From Eustoma russellianum (taxonomy: Eukaryota; Streptophyta; Magnoliopsida; Gentianales; Gentianaceae), in the NCBI GenBank assembly GCA_036186865.1, contig AP025054.1, positions 5,499,060-5,563,059 of the forward strand: a DNA stretch of 64,000 nt. Direction: 5' to 3'. Numbering within the stretch: position 1 is the stretch's first letter; each line of letters opens with the position of its first letter. The translations under genes were made by a program, and so were the position numbers. Shown one piece after another: positions 32,975 to 44,519 of this stretch. The notes under the pieces were generated by a model that saw nothing but the letters and a program-made list of their open reading frames with translations, was not told the DNA's origin and searched no databases.

Positions 32975-33217
32975 CAACAACAACAATAACATTACCTCCT
33001 GCTTATGACGGAGTATAGGAGAGTCGTCGGATGTATATAACCATACACATATGTCGAAACACACGGAGGTCGTTTCCCGATTACCTATAATGAAAAATGC
33101 GTCAAGTTGTGTCGATCAATTGCTAATTCATAATATAAGAAGCACAACCAATTTAGTAAGTCATTTTGCTTTATTCCATTATATTCTAAAGTTACAAAAG
33201 AGTGTGTCTTGACTCCA
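32975..33217 (-). mobile_element. SINE-like repeat, family C, copy 3
   Basis: Full-length partner of 13612-13857: ACAACAACAATAACATTACC, GGAGAGTCGTCGGATGTATA, ACATATGTCGAAACACACGG, AGGTCGTTTCCCGATTACC, CATAATATAAGAAGCACAACC and GAGTGTGTCTTGACTCC. It ends about 20 bp before the putative TATA box of the LBD gene. Confidence 0.6.
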
Positions 33218-33235
33218 ACATCTTCCTAAGCTACA

Positions 33236-33246
33236 CTGTATATATA
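33236..33246 (+). promoter_or_regulatory. Putative TATA box of the LBD gene
   Basis: TGTATATATAC lies about 135 bases before the ATG at 33379, which would put transcription start near 33270 and give a leader of about 105 bases. This is inferred from motif and spacing. Confidence 0.5.
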
Positions 33247-33378
33247 CACCCACTATCTAAACTGCAAAAGCACCCACCAAAGCTTGATTCTAGTAAAAGC
33301 TTGCTACTTATCAAACAACACTCCCTCCCTCCCCCCCGCCTCCCAGGGTAGGCCTACCTAACATCTCATTGAGTTGCA

Positions 33379-36131
33379 ATGGCTTCTGCATCTCCTCAAT
33401 CTTCTCTCTCAACATCATCTTTGTCTGCAAATTTATCTCCACCATCATCACCCCAAGCTGCTACTGCAACTACACAACAAGTGATTCTCAGCCCTTGTGC
33501 TGCATGCAAGATTCTACGCAGAAGATGTGTCGAAAAATGTACGTTGGCTCCTTATTTTCCTCCAACCGATCCCCTCAAATTCACCACTGCCCATAAAGTT
33601 TTTGGTGCTAGCAACATCATCAAGATGCTGCAGGTATTTTTCATCATGCTTTTTTAATATTTAATTAGCTCAGGGTTGATATAGAGCCGGAATGTCACTT
33701 GAAGCACACTCTATATCTCTTGGAATGGAGGTATAGTTTGCCTGCCTCCCACTCTATCCAGACCCTAACGATAACTTTTGTTGTCGTTGAGATATAATAG
33801 ATACGATTGTTGTTGTAATTAGCTAATTAGGGTTGATTCTTTGCAATGGTGGAAACCGTTAGTTTTAAGTTCAAATCGAAATAAGTGAAGGAATTTCCAG
33901 TTTTGAGTTGCATGTTATGTGTGAAATGGAAAAAAAAGAAAAGTTGCTTGTGGTATATCGTTCACATTGCTCAAAAAATTTAATGACGGTGAATGACTAA
34001 ATTCCTGTAATTACTTAAACACCAAAAAAAATATCATAATCAGGCTAGACCTTCTGCTTTATACATTTATTACTATGACATGTCAATTACTTACCTTACT
34101 TATTATTTTATATGTTAATAAGTGTCTATTAATTACAGTAATATACACAAATTTGAAGCAGAATCGCTTTAGTGAAATGGCCTTACGATACCACCGTCCG
34201 TAAGATCATTTGCCTAGTTGTCTAGGATAAGTCTATCTTTCATTTAGACTTAACATAACAAGTGACTAGTGAAGTGAATTTTAGACTGAATGAGACACGT
34301 TCTTATAGTATAAATAAAATTTTGAATTTGATCATATATTGCAACGAGTTACATAAAGGAAAAAAAAGGGGGGGGGGGGACTACTAATATGATGGCCAAT
34401 GTAAATTCAAATCACTGGTATATCTTGGACTTAGATTCATTTACTGGGTAGGAAGGATTTTTTAATTTAATATTTGACTAAATATTTATCATCTTAATAA
34501 CTAGTCATTAATTACCATGGTAAAAACATGATACGTGTGATATCTGATATACGACTCTTTATTTTACGCACGCGTCTCCACTAGCATGACATTTGTCATG
34601 TAGTTGTCATTATTCTATCAGTAAATGATGAACTATAAGTCATGTCATTATAGTTATTTATTAGTCTGTGGAAATGTCTGATTATAACTATTATATTTAG
34701 TATTCATTATTTACTATTAAATTTGTCATGTTACGCCGCGACTAAGTCAATAACTAACCCAAGTGAGGAAAATTTGTGTCGTACTTAGCCAACAACATTC
34801 AAAGCTGACTTTGTTCATGATCAGAAATATGTTCTTTTATACCGCCGTATTTTTTTTTTTTTTTTTGAGGAATTTCTTCTGCCGTTTTTTAAAGTATGTC
34901 TCGGTGGCAAGCTCAAAGCACTTACGATAAATGTCTATTTTCTTGTTTACTTTATTTAGGACGGGAAACATGTCGTGTTTTGTATTTTGTGTTTTTCTAG
35001 TTTCGAATATCAAAGTACGAAACATATATCTGACCCGTTTTCTTCATGCATATAGAAATAGATACCCAAACATGTATATGTCAGGTTTCGTATCGTGTAT
35101 CAGGTTTACCGACAAACTTGACAAGTACAAATATTTCAGGTCGTGTTCGGGTCATTTTGTGTATTTTTCAGGTTTCGTTTATTTTTCATGTTTCATATAT
35201 TTAAACCGAGGAGGTAGACGACAACGACTGTTAAAGACAAGAGAGGAGACCGAAGGAGACAGAGGACAGCGGGCCAACAGCTGTAAAATGTGGGACCAGA
35301 GGCGGGGGGGAGGCGGAGGCGGAGGCGTTGGCTGTTAACGACGGGAGAGGAAACGGAGGCCGGAGGGAGGTGGAGGGTTGCCGGGAGAGAGATAGAGAGT
35401 TCAGACTTCAGAGAATAGAAGAGAGAATGATATAGAGGTTGGGTTTGGGTAGCTAGGTAGGGTCGGTGGGCGGCAAAGGGTAAGGGGCTAGGTTTTAAAA
35501 TTTTCAATTTTCAATTTAGTAATTAATATTTGGAATATATTAAAAAAACTAGGTATGGCGTGTTTAAATGGGTAACACGCGGGTGTACATGGATATGACC
35601 CATTTTTAGCAGGTAAGTTTTAGGTCTTATCCGATTTATACATGAAACCCCCAAGGTTATACTCATACATGCGAAGAACGTATCAGATGTGGGCCGTGTT
35701 TTTGTGTCGTGTCTGAAATTGTCGTTCCTAATTTTGTGAACCCTTTTCTCCTTTAAGTAGTAGAGTTTGTGCACAAACGTCATCTAATATAAAATATTGT
35801 ACAGGAACTTCCTGAGGAACAAAGAGCAGATGCTGTAACAAGCATGGTGTATGAAGCAAATGCAAGAATCCGAGATCCCATTTATGGATGTGCAGGTTCA
35901 ATTTGTCAACTTCAGAATCAAATCAGTCAACTCCAAGCAGAATTAGCTAAGTCACAAGCTGAAATGCTAAACTTGAAATGCCAAAACGAGAATTTGGTTT
36001 CTGTGATATGCATTGGGATGTCCCAAGATCAAGAAATGGAGTTGGAACATGAACAATATCGATGCGACTACACAAACATCTTGCTCAATGATGTCAATTT
36101 CTATGATTCTTGGGGGCCTCTTTGGACTTGA
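33379..36131 (+). CDS. LBD1/11-like: LOB-domain (LBD) transcription factor, class I, LBD1/LBD11-like
   Basis: Two exons, 33379-33633 and 35805-36131, joined in phase 0 at CTGCAG|GTATTT and TTGTACAG|GAACTT, giving 193 residues. The zinc-binding C block CX2CX6CX3C is at Cys40, Cys43, Cys50 and Cys54 (CAACKILRRRCVEKC). The GAS block follows, with FGASNI at 75-80 and DPIYGC at 109-114. The coiled coil L121-X6-L128-X3-L132-X6-M139 has Met where the last Leu is usual. The N-terminal 36 residues are Ser/Pro/Thr-rich and the tail ends GPLWT, as in LBD1/LBD11-type proteins. The family consists of plant-specific nuclear DNA-binding regulators of organ boundaries and lateral organs. The intron position (after MLQ) is the usual one. 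The intron is long (2171 bp) because it holds a SINE and a hAT-like element. The annotation is strong at family level; the subgroup is inferred. Confidence 0.93.
33672..33818 (+). mobile_element. TS-like SINE (family B) in the LBD intron
   Basis: GATATAGAGCCGGAATGTC, ACTTGAAGCACACTCTATA, GAATGGAGGTATAGTTTGCC, CCACTCTATCCAGACCC and TTTTGTTGTCGTTGAGATAT, then a TTGTTGT end. It sits about 40 bp after the splice donor, in the same direction as the gene. Confidence 0.68.
34957..35730. mobile_element. hAT-like non-autonomous element in the LBD intron
   Basis: About 774 bp. The right end read backwards is TTAGGAACGACAATTTCAG followed by ACACGACACAAAAACACG; the left end is TTTAGGACGGGAAACATG then TCGTGTTTTG. 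Mirrored sub-terminal strings such as TCGTGT and ATACC/GGTAT occur, and both halves correspond to those of 54520-55522. The centre (35215-35420) is purine-rich with GGCGGGGGGGAGGCGG. Target-site copies are weak. It has no coding capacity. Confidence 0.6.
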
Positions 36132-36705
36132 TTAGAAATTATTTACACAAAAACAAGAAGTTTATGGGTTATAGGAGCACAGATAAATTTTGGATCAGAT
36201 CTCGATTTGTCTGTGTCATCTTTAAAAACTATGCTAATTTTCTCTAATTTTCTCTGTATCGTTTCAATTTTATCAGCTGTCTTCGAAGGAACAGCACAGA
36301 TAAATTTTGAGGAGGCAACTTCTTCTTCCCAATCGGTACGGATGGCGTTTTGTGCACTAAGGATGTTAACTTTGTATCTCTGTGAAATATAATCACGTTT
36401 TTGTTTTGTTTTTACCTTAAATCGATGGTCAATCCAAACATAAATCTAAATTTTGTTTGTTTCTCTTAAAAAATCTTCATCCACAATTGGTTTTTTCTCT
36501 TTCATTCATAAAAGTCTAAGAACATTGTCATACTTGATTTTTTTAGATATTCACTCTGCTTAAAAGAAAATATCTGTCTTATTGACTTTTCAATCTAGTA
36601 TAGATAATTTTTCAATATAGTGTAATTTGTGAGATGTTAAAAGTCAATTAAGACAATTTTTATTATAGAAAAAGTACTTTATTTTAACTTCATATCTTGG
36701 CAGAA
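36132..36705. other. LBD 3' flank, no gene recognised
   Basis: Probably holds the LBD 3' UTR. ACAGATAAATTTTG occurs twice (about 36179 and 36296). The rest is A/T-rich. Confidence 0.4.
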
Positions 36706-37330
36706 TTTTTTTTTGGTTAAAATGTTAATATTAACAGGAGAAATCAAGGTATCAAGGGGATGCGACCCATAGAATAGTCCTATTTTTAGGCGCACATGAT
36801 GACCTACATGTTCTGTCTAATAATGTATATCAATATTAAAACATGTGTGCCTATATCTAAGATATGTGGGTAGAGCTTATACATCACTCTATATACATGA
36901 ATGCATATTCTATGCGTAACAATACTAGATACAAATGCTTCTCCTTCAAAAATGTATCTATTGCGTCCTTGCCAGATAAAGTACATCGTCGCAGCCAAGA
37001 CAATTTTTGCTGGCTTGGCTTTCAGTGCTTTTCCTTTGAGTCTTCTCGATCCTCAGGCTAAAAGCTTTTACTTTGAGTCTTCTCGATCCCTAAGCTAATA
37101 TCCTGTTTATAGAGCGAACTCTCAGTGAAAGTGTCAGCCATCCAAATTTGTTTGGTAGCTGAACATGAAAAGAAGATATACTGCAACGTCTCATGTTTAG
37201 CTAAACAGATGTGACATTCTCTGTGTTCTAGATAAACATTAGTAAGTAATTTGTTCAGCCCTGCAAGCTAAATGTGAAGGAGATCTTGTCAGAATTTTGA
37301 ACTACCTAATGATGGGTGGTGGGCCATGCT
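36706..37330 (-). mobile_element. LINE 3'-end fragment (zinc-finger region and poly-A tail)
   Basis: Minus strand: about 37230-37130 reads CHICLAKHETLQYIFFSCSA with KQIW, the zf-RVT zinc-finger domain at the LINE ORF2 C-terminus. 36998-36804 reads MAATMYFIWQGRNRYIFEG. It ends TTTTAACC plus nine A (36706-36725 reversed), the same tail as the LINE at 49-53 kb. 5'-truncated on insertion, as is common for LINEs. Confidence 0.75.
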
Positions 37331-37519
37331 AGAGATTCTCCTTTGTATCTATTGTCGGCTTTGAAACTCTCAAGGTGAGAAACAAGTATGAAAACAAGAG
37401 TATTAACAAAGAAAAGTCTCCGTAACCTTACGTTGGTAAACTGTACTTAGTAGTGTACTTATAATGTTTCTTTTTTTAGGATACTGAAATCATGAGATGG
37501 TCCTAAGGTTTAATTGAAG

Positions 37520-37602
37520 TTGATAAGATTACGTACATCAAATCGTAAAGCGATTCGATCTTTTTCTAGGTCGTGTAAAAACGTATAAATCCTAACGCCC
37601 AA
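37520..37602 (+). mobile_element. Au-like SINE fragment (family A)
   Basis: ACGTACATCAAATCGTAAAG, CGATTCGATCTTTTTC, GTGTAAAAACG and CCTAACGCCC match the 3' half of family A; the head is missing. Confidence 0.5.
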
Positions 37603-38782
37603 GAATATTCTAGATTGCATATATAGTCAACTGATCATGGCCCCTGTAACCGCAACTTATGACGCTCTATCACAAGTTTTTATATACGCAAGTAGCAGCA
37701 TATTGCGCTTTAAGCTATTAATAAACATTCGCATATTACGGGGGTGGTTATGATGAAAGAGAAATAGAAGGATCAATCATTCTCCATAGTATGTATCTAA
37801 CTGTTTTAAATTTTTCCTTCCCATTTCATTTATGCACGATTTACAGTTGGAATGACATTTGATAGAAAATTTTTAAATGTCAACTTGTATGATTTTTCAT
37901 ACGTTAGGTAGAAGAAAGCCTCAAGTGTCTCCCTACTGCTTATTGTTATATGTTTGTGAGCTTTTCTGAACCTTGATGGTGCTTATAGTTGTTACATAAA
38001 TTGGTCAGACATGCTATCTAGAAATCCAACAAAGCTATCAATACAGAAAACACAACATGCTGCCTGCCCTTGGGCAAGTGTTTATTGATTTTACCATTTT
38101 CTTCCGTGGTAAAAATTAAATTTCTTAAGCAACAGTTCCCTTTAGGGTTATGTTATTAGTTTTGAAATATTTTCTATGTATAGTTCTGGAACATGCATGA
38201 TTGACAGTTAGAATGAAAGATCAACAATAAAAAGAATATAGTTGGTCAATGGCATTATTTTGACAATTAAAAAGGTCATTTTAATAGAAATCCTACGTGA
38301 TGGCAAGATTCTCCTTTTTTTTTTTTTTCTTGTAAGTTGTAAAGTGAAAGTAAAGTTTGCATGTTTCAAGAATCCAATGGTAGCCCTTGATTACATTGTA
38401 GGTATGCCTTGTTAGTAAGTTTCTATTAAATCATGTCCAAGATTATCAGAATGATAAAAAGGAGTGGAGCTGTCACAAACAACAGTCTCACAAGGATGAG
38501 AAATTCTAGCAAGAGAATTCTTTATTGATCAGATCAACAATAACTCTGACACGTACAAAAGAAAAATAATACTCCCTCCATTACAAAAATAATATCATTA
38601 CATTTGGTTTTACACCAGGTGTTCAAAACTTCACTTAAAATCTGAAACGTTTTATACATTATACTGGTCTTAAATGATGTGAAATATAATTTTGACAAAC
38701 TATTTGGTTTTAATTGACGTTTAACCATATACTAGTTTAACTAGGTATAACAATATTTTTGAATATGTAAAAGTCCCCCACA
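37603..38782. other. Intergenic, no gene recognised
   Basis: A/T-rich. A TACTCCCTCCATT string at 38569 resembles a Stowaway end, but the matching second end was not found. T-run at 38311-38325. Confidence 0.4.
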
Positions 38783-38792
38783 TATTTTTGTA

Positions 38793-40083
38793 GAGTTAAT
38801 TGCACCTGATATCCATTCTTTTCCACCAAGTTTTAAGTAGCATCCAATGTTTCATGAAACACACTTGCCATCCAGACTTATAGGGTTAATAGACACCTGG
38901 CATCCATACTGACGTCATAAAGGCAATTTTCATTTATTTTTTAAAAGTTTATCGAAAAAATAATTCAAAAATAAAAAGAAAAACCCCACCCCACCCCCAC
39001 CCCCACCCCCCACCATCCACCTCCCTCCCCCATCTTCCTCCATCCCCATCTTCTTCCTCCATCCCCATCTTCTTTCTCCATCTCCATCTTCATCCTATTT
39101 GGTGATTTGTTCATCTTCCTCCATCTCCATATCGAATTCATAAGCTATTTTCAGAAACGAACCGCCCTCCTCCTTCCTCTATTCGTGCCCGGGTCAAGTA
39201 CAATGGTATCTACCATGAAGTCCGCATCAGCTCTCAAGCCACTTTTGTAATCCACTTTCCACTTAAGTATAAAAATTGAGTTATAATTACACTTAGCGGT
39301 TAAAACTAAAGTCTGAATTCTGAAGTCTCAATACAAAGACTGAAAGTCAATTACAATTGGGGGTCGTTTGCAATACTTAAGTTGACTCTTTGGAATTGCT
39401 GAAAGTTTCGATTTTTATTAGGTTTTATTTGTTTGTTTGATCTGATTTGGGTGTAAAAATCTTATCTTTTTTCGTTTGCGCGGAAATAATTAAAAGGGGA
39501 GTTGAAGAAAATGTTGTCTGGGCCAACGGGATTGCGGCATCAAGATCAGAAGGTGATGTTTAAGGACAAGAGAGGGACTCGAATGCTTTTCTTGATACTG
39601 CAGGGGTCAAGGACAAGTCCAAAATGGTGTTAATTGAGGACCCATTGAGCCAAGCAAGGAGGTTTATTGAGATGAAAAAGAATGCTAAATCTGAGAAAGA
39701 TGCCAATGTGTGGGGGGGAAGAAGATGAAGATGAACAAATCACCAAATTCAGAAGATGAACAAATCACCAAATAGGATGAAGATGGAGATGGAGGAAGAA
39801 AATGGGGATGGAGGAAAGAAGATGAAGATGGAGGAAGATGGGGGAGGGAGGTGGATGGTGGGGGGTTGGGGTGGGGGTGGGGGTGGGGTGGGGTTTTTCT
39901 TTTTATTTTTGAATTATTTTTTCTATAAACTTTTAAAAAATAAATGAAAATTGCCTTTATGACGTCAGCATGGATGCCAGGTGTCTATTAATCCTATAAG
40001 TCTGGATGGCAAGTGTGTTCATGAAACATTGGATGCTACTTAAAACTTGGTGGAAAAGAATGGATATCAGGTGCAATTAACTC
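38793..40083. mobile_element. Pack-MULE: long-TIR MULE-type element carrying BAG gene fragments
   Basis: 1291 bp bounded by GAGTTAATTGCACCTG and its complement, with perfect 10-bp target-site copies TATTTTTGTA (38783-38792 and 40084-40093). Inverted repeats are about 330 bp each (38793-39119 and 39748-40083), nearly identical to those of 21128-22210 and including the same C-run/G-run tracts. The 630-bp centre holds parts of a BAG (Bcl-2-associated athanogene) gene in plus orientation. There is no transposase, so movement would need an outside MULE. Confidence 0.88.
39160..39712 (+). pseudogene. Captured BAG-family co-chaperone gene fragment with its intron
   Basis: First part, 39160-39246, reads NRPPPSSIRARVKYNGIYHE then VRISSQATF: the start of the ubiquitin-like domain of plant BAG1-4-type proteins. 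A likely intron follows (GTAATCC at 39247 to AAAAG at 39496). The second part, about 39497-39712, reads GELKKML, TGLRHQDQKVMFKDK, then after a one-base shift near 39577 DSNAFLDTAGVKDKSKMVLI, EDPLSQARRFIEMKKNAK and SEKDAN, reaching the beginning of the BAG domain. Plant BAG proteins bind Hsp70 as co-chaperones. The join also appears to lack one base, and no start codon or full BAG domain is present. It is a gene relic inside a transposon, not a working gene. Confidence 0.82.
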
Positions 40084-40093
40084 TATTTTTGTA

Positions 40094-40719
40094 AAAAAAT
40101 TGTAAATCAAAGAATGTATACTAATCAACAACCTCTCAGAGTCAGAGTCTGTCGGCCAAGAAACAAAAATTTTAAATTGGTCAATGAGTAAGTATGATTA
40201 GTTGATCCATGACCAATTAAATATGTAGAATATTTATAGGTCTCTTGTTTTGGCCAATCACCCCCTTACTTGCATGTAGATAAAACTTATTTGTAATCAT
40301 TTTATTAGGTCACTAGTTGCTCTATGACCACAATAAAATTATAGAAAACCCATAATAGATTTGAATTCAGTCCATTAGTAGGATGTGGATTCCACACTAC
40401 ATACCATTTGCTATGATTTTATTAGGCGCAATATTACTTTTGTAGTGACTATGTCCCTGAAGCCGTACATGCGTTAATTTGGTTAATTATGAAGGGTAAG
40501 TGTGGACTATTGGATGAAGAAAAATTTTCTGAATCCACAGTCAAAACAATGAACTGCCCTGCACATGTGGGTTTAAGTATATATTATCCTTTTCTGGCTT
40601 CATTGTTTGGCAGATTTGTCTATTATTCTTCTTCCACTTAGCTTGGCAAAAGATTTGGCGTTAAAGTTGATAAACCAGAATTAACCGTCTGTTAGTCAAC
40701 AACAGTTAACGATACAATT
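40094..40719. other. Intergenic, no gene recognised
   Basis: A/T-rich DNA after the Pack-MULE. Confidence 0.4.
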
Positions 40720-41380
40720 CCTGCAGTTCAGCACCTAAGTATTGCTGTTTAGCATTGACTACATTTCGGCTATGCCCTGTGGCATCCTTTATTATCGAAG
40801 AATATATTACAAGGACTGCACATCGGCACCTAACTTTAACCTCAGCTTCAGTCTAAGTGCTACACTCTAGATCACTTCGGCCAGACTCAACATTGCACTT
40901 CGGCAAAGCTTGGTTTTGCACTTCGGCAAAGCTTGGTTTTGCACTTCGGCAAAGGAGTCAAGCACAACATTACATCGTGGAACCATCAGGCAGAAGTGCA
41001 GTTCAAAGGAAGAATACACGTCTGGCTATTCAGCTTGTACACGCCAAAGTCACTTCAGCCGGCCTACCGGTCATGTCAGCAAACCTACTGCATCATAGGT
41101 CTTCTGCCCCAAGCAAACGTCCCATCCGGCGTCAGAAGCCGAGGACAAGGGGAAAACTAATAAAAGCAAGCCAAGGCAAACCAAAAAGGGGATCCGATCC
41201 GATCCATCAAAACATTTCCCTATCTCCTGGAACTAATACATCGAATTTTCTCTTCAGCCAAGACCTGTGAGAACTTTTTAACTCCATACACTAAATTATA
41301 TTCTCAGTGAGAAATGGCCCAAACTGACTTGAGCGTCGGAGGGTTTTACCCGGAGTCATCCTCCCGGGACCTCTGATTTT
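40720..41380 (+). mobile_element. Probable gypsy-type LTR/leader remnant
   Basis: The stretch is richer in GC than its surroundings and has no host-like protein. At 41318-41336 GACTTGAGCGTCGGAGGG resembles a string common at LTR ends of plant gypsy elements; a related reversed string (CTCCGAGACTCAAGTC) lies at 56535. A 23-bp unit TTGCACTTCGGCAAAGCTTG is repeated three times at 40893-40956. No polyprotein or second LTR is seen. Confidence 0.4.
40893..40956. repeat. Three tandem copies of a 23-bp unit
   Basis: Units start at 40893, 40916 and 40939, each TTGCACTTCGGCAAAG plus CTTGGTT; the third is shortened. Confidence 0.93.
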
Positions 41381-41894
41381 TGCTTCCTTGTGCATGATTC
41401 TCAAGAAGCTATTCCAGCTATTTTCTTTTATCCACCTGACGACGTTTATTTGAGGTCATCTTTGACCCTTGGTGAAGATCTGTATTCATCAAAAGGTAGA
41501 TTCCAATTTAGTCAGGGAATGATTACTACACATCAATTCTTTAATAGACATGAGTCTACTCTAATTATTTTGGGAGATAACGTTTGGGCTAAAAGAAGCA
41601 AGAACAAAGACTTCATAAATTATATCAACTTGTGATTTGTGTGAAGTTTATCCCCATAATTGTTACAACTTCCTAGAAAACCTTACATCTCTCTAAAATG
41701 CACGCAAAATTTTCATACTATGACGATGTCTTATTTTTAACGAGGTCGGATCACTTACCAAAGCTGCATGCTAAAGTGAGGTGTGAAAGTAATAAACCAT
41801 GTATTTTTATTTAAAAAACATACACCTTGTATGTGGGGCCCATCAGTATCGTAGATTATCACTTTGATATTTTACTTGGAGCAAAGGTAAAACC
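41381..41894. other. Intergenic, no gene recognised
   Basis: An 81-codon frame at 41390-41635 (starting MHDSQEAIPAIFF) is not recognisable; it may belong to the retroelement-like sequence on its left. Confidence 0.35.
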
Positions 41895-42140
41895 CCACAC
41901 CCTGGAAGCCTCCATCACCCCAGCTCCAAGGAGCATGTGTGGAAGATGCAAATCAGGAGCCCACCGGCTTTCTTGATTGGATGAGATTTTACGCAGTGAC
42001 CCACAAAAGTTGTACTCACACAAACCAGACATTCGGCCGAGTAGCTAGCAGAGGAACGCCCACACTGTGCATGTCTTTGGAATCGAACTCTTGACTTCTT
42101 AAGCAAATTCCAACTCGAGTATCAACTGAATTATGACCTG
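41895..42140 (-). mobile_element. SINE-like repeat, family E, reverse
   Basis: On the minus strand: CAGTTGATACTCGAGTTGG, AAGAAGTCAAGAGTTCGATTC (B-box-like), GCACAGTGTGGGCGTTCCTC, TGTCTGGTTTGTGTG, TCCTGATTTGCATCTTCC and GGGGTGATGGAGGC. The same order is found at 60125-60400 on the plus strand, and its 3' part again at 62622-62705. Confidence 0.6.
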
Positions 42141-43482
42141 TAAGCCACTTTGATGTTTTACTTTAACACAAAACTTTGGTAGTTGATCTTAACCCATTTT
42201 TAACTGACATCTAGAAGTTGAAATGCGAGTAGCAGTTAGCTGCATTCGTCGGAGAGTTTCGCACTACGTACATGTGGGTTGGTGGGTGGTCGTGTTGTGA
42301 TTCTCATTTATATCTATTGTGGGGGTGTGAAACTACTCCCAAGTATGAAGAAAACAAGTATGAAAACAAGAGTTTTAGACCTACAAAAGTTTTTTTTTTT
42401 TGGAAAATGTAAATATATCATAAACCCTGAAAGCACAAGATCAAATCAATCGTGGCAAAATCAAAGCATCTATGAGATGCCAATAGTACAAATCAGTCAT
42501 ACAATACATATTGGGACCTACAAAAGTTGGCATGAGCTTAAGATGGTGCATGTACTTATTGGGACCTCAATGTTTGGAGTCCTCAGTACCATTTATGTTG
42601 GAGTTGGAAAGCGCCCCCCCCCCCCCCTCTCTTCCTCACCACCTTTCTTACTACTACTAATACAACCACTATGCATCAAATGCATTCCAACCCAATTCCC
42701 ATGGCTAAGGACCCAACATTCATTAAAATTTACAAAGATTCTCCATCGCTTTTGTAAGCATTCCGCGTACAGCATACACAGCATGATTGATATCATTACT
42801 AGTTCCCTGGGCGTTCATATTTGAAACTCATGGTCCAAAAATATTGATATAGTTTCACTTGATTATAATTTAAAAGATACAATACATTTAGGTCTCTATT
42901 TCTATTTTACTCTTAGTTGGTTAATTGACATAAACTAGAAAAATGATGTATGTATTTATTAAAAATGTAGTATGAAAACTTTGACAATTAAATATTACTA
43001 TTTTTAGAAAGTGAACAATATTTTTGAGTAAAGCAAAATAGAATTCATGGTAATATTTTTGAGTAAAGAAAAATAGAAATCATGGTAATATTTTTGTGAC
43101 AGAAAGAATATATATTTTCCACGGTGTACCTAAGGAGAAGGGCCATGTAACCAAGTACCCCATCCCCCCACCCCCCTTACTCTAAGTGTATAAAAAGTAA
43201 ATTTAGTGGTAAAGAAACAAACCCTTGATGGATTTTCAAACCATGTGACCTTGAGTCAACTTATTTGTGTATCAAACGCAATCACGTAAATCTTTATAAG
43301 TAAATATGACACATCTTAATAGTTACATTTTATCTCTTAAAATACAAACAAACATAAATTTAAACATAATACGTCATACTGCTGATTTGGCATTTCTTAT
43401 TGCTTGTCCCTATCTCATTTGATAAGTAACGACTGTTAATATTACTAAGAGTTAATAATTTTTAACACAATAAAACTGTTGT

Positions 43483-43494
<12 letters not shown>
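42141..43494. other. Intergenic, no gene recognised
   Basis: A/T-rich. A C-run lies at 42615-42626, and a short duplicated string TTTTTGAGTAAAG(C/A)AAAATAG occurs at 43021 and 43051. The 181-codon frame at 42279-42824 has no protein-like domain. Confidence 0.4.

Positions 43495-43542
<48 letters not shown>
43495..43542. repeat. (TA)n microsatellite
   Basis: About 23 TA units without interruption. Confidence 0.95.
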
Positions 43543-43544
<2 letters not shown>

Positions 43545-44519
43545 ATGTATGTATATGTTAAGACCGAAAGCTGCTACAAGCTGGCTTAGAATTTTTTTTA
43601 CCTGCATTTTTTTCCCAAGTGGGACTTCTAATAAGAAATTTCAGCAAGGTCAAACCGTATTTTTAGCATACATAAATAAAAGATATTATAAATTGTTTGT
43701 AGCTAATTAACCCTATGCCTAGGCTTGTAAACAAACCGAGCGAGCCGAGTTCTACGAAGTTCGAACTCGGTTCGGTTATATAGTCGACCGAGCCGAGCCT
43801 GTTCGGTAAGCTAAACGAACAGAACGTACACGATCGTACTCGGCTCATGATGGTCCATGAGCAGCTCGGTCTCAGCATGTTAGCTCGGTAACTTAAAAAA
43901 AACTGGCAGCAGCATGTTGCTCAATGCTGAAGTTTTGCTGCATTCAAAATTCCACATAACATTCAATCCATTCACAGGCTTTCCACTTTCCAGCAAATAG
44001 CAAATACAAAATTCCCAATCAAACAAGGTATTTACTACAACTTTGAACTTTCAATCAAAAATACACACATCAAGTCAATCGACAATTCCACATTAAAAAA
44101 ATACAAAGACGGCAATTTTCCAATCCACAATCGACCATACATCAAATGATTCTAATTTTTAAATGCTTCTATGAACACAAACACCTTAGGCATTTTCTCA
44201 AGATATAGCTGAAGAACGCAGCGCAGGAGATAGCTTCCAGTTCTATGCCCATTGGCCATTGCCCACAGCCACAGGCCACAACACAACACTGAAATAACAA
44301 AAAATAGTTTATGACTTACCTGAAAAAATCTGAAACAATAAAGCATACAAGCAAAGGAAGAAAGTGCTTACATTGCATTTACATATTCATTCTCAATCCG
44401 GTAATATAATCTCGCATTTATACTGATCATTCGTGTTCTCCTAAAAAAATAACGAATAGTTACAGCAAGTATTATAACATAATAAGTAAACAAAAATACA
44501 AATAATAGTATAATTTACC

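Noticed and set aside
38569..38760. Stowaway MITE
   Set aside because: TACTCCCTCCATT resembles a Stowaway end, but no matching inverted end or TA duplication was found.
42279..42824. 181-codon plus-strand ORF
   Set aside because: Low-complexity segments (C-run, T-run), no domain-like pattern and no neighbours supporting a gene; likely chance.
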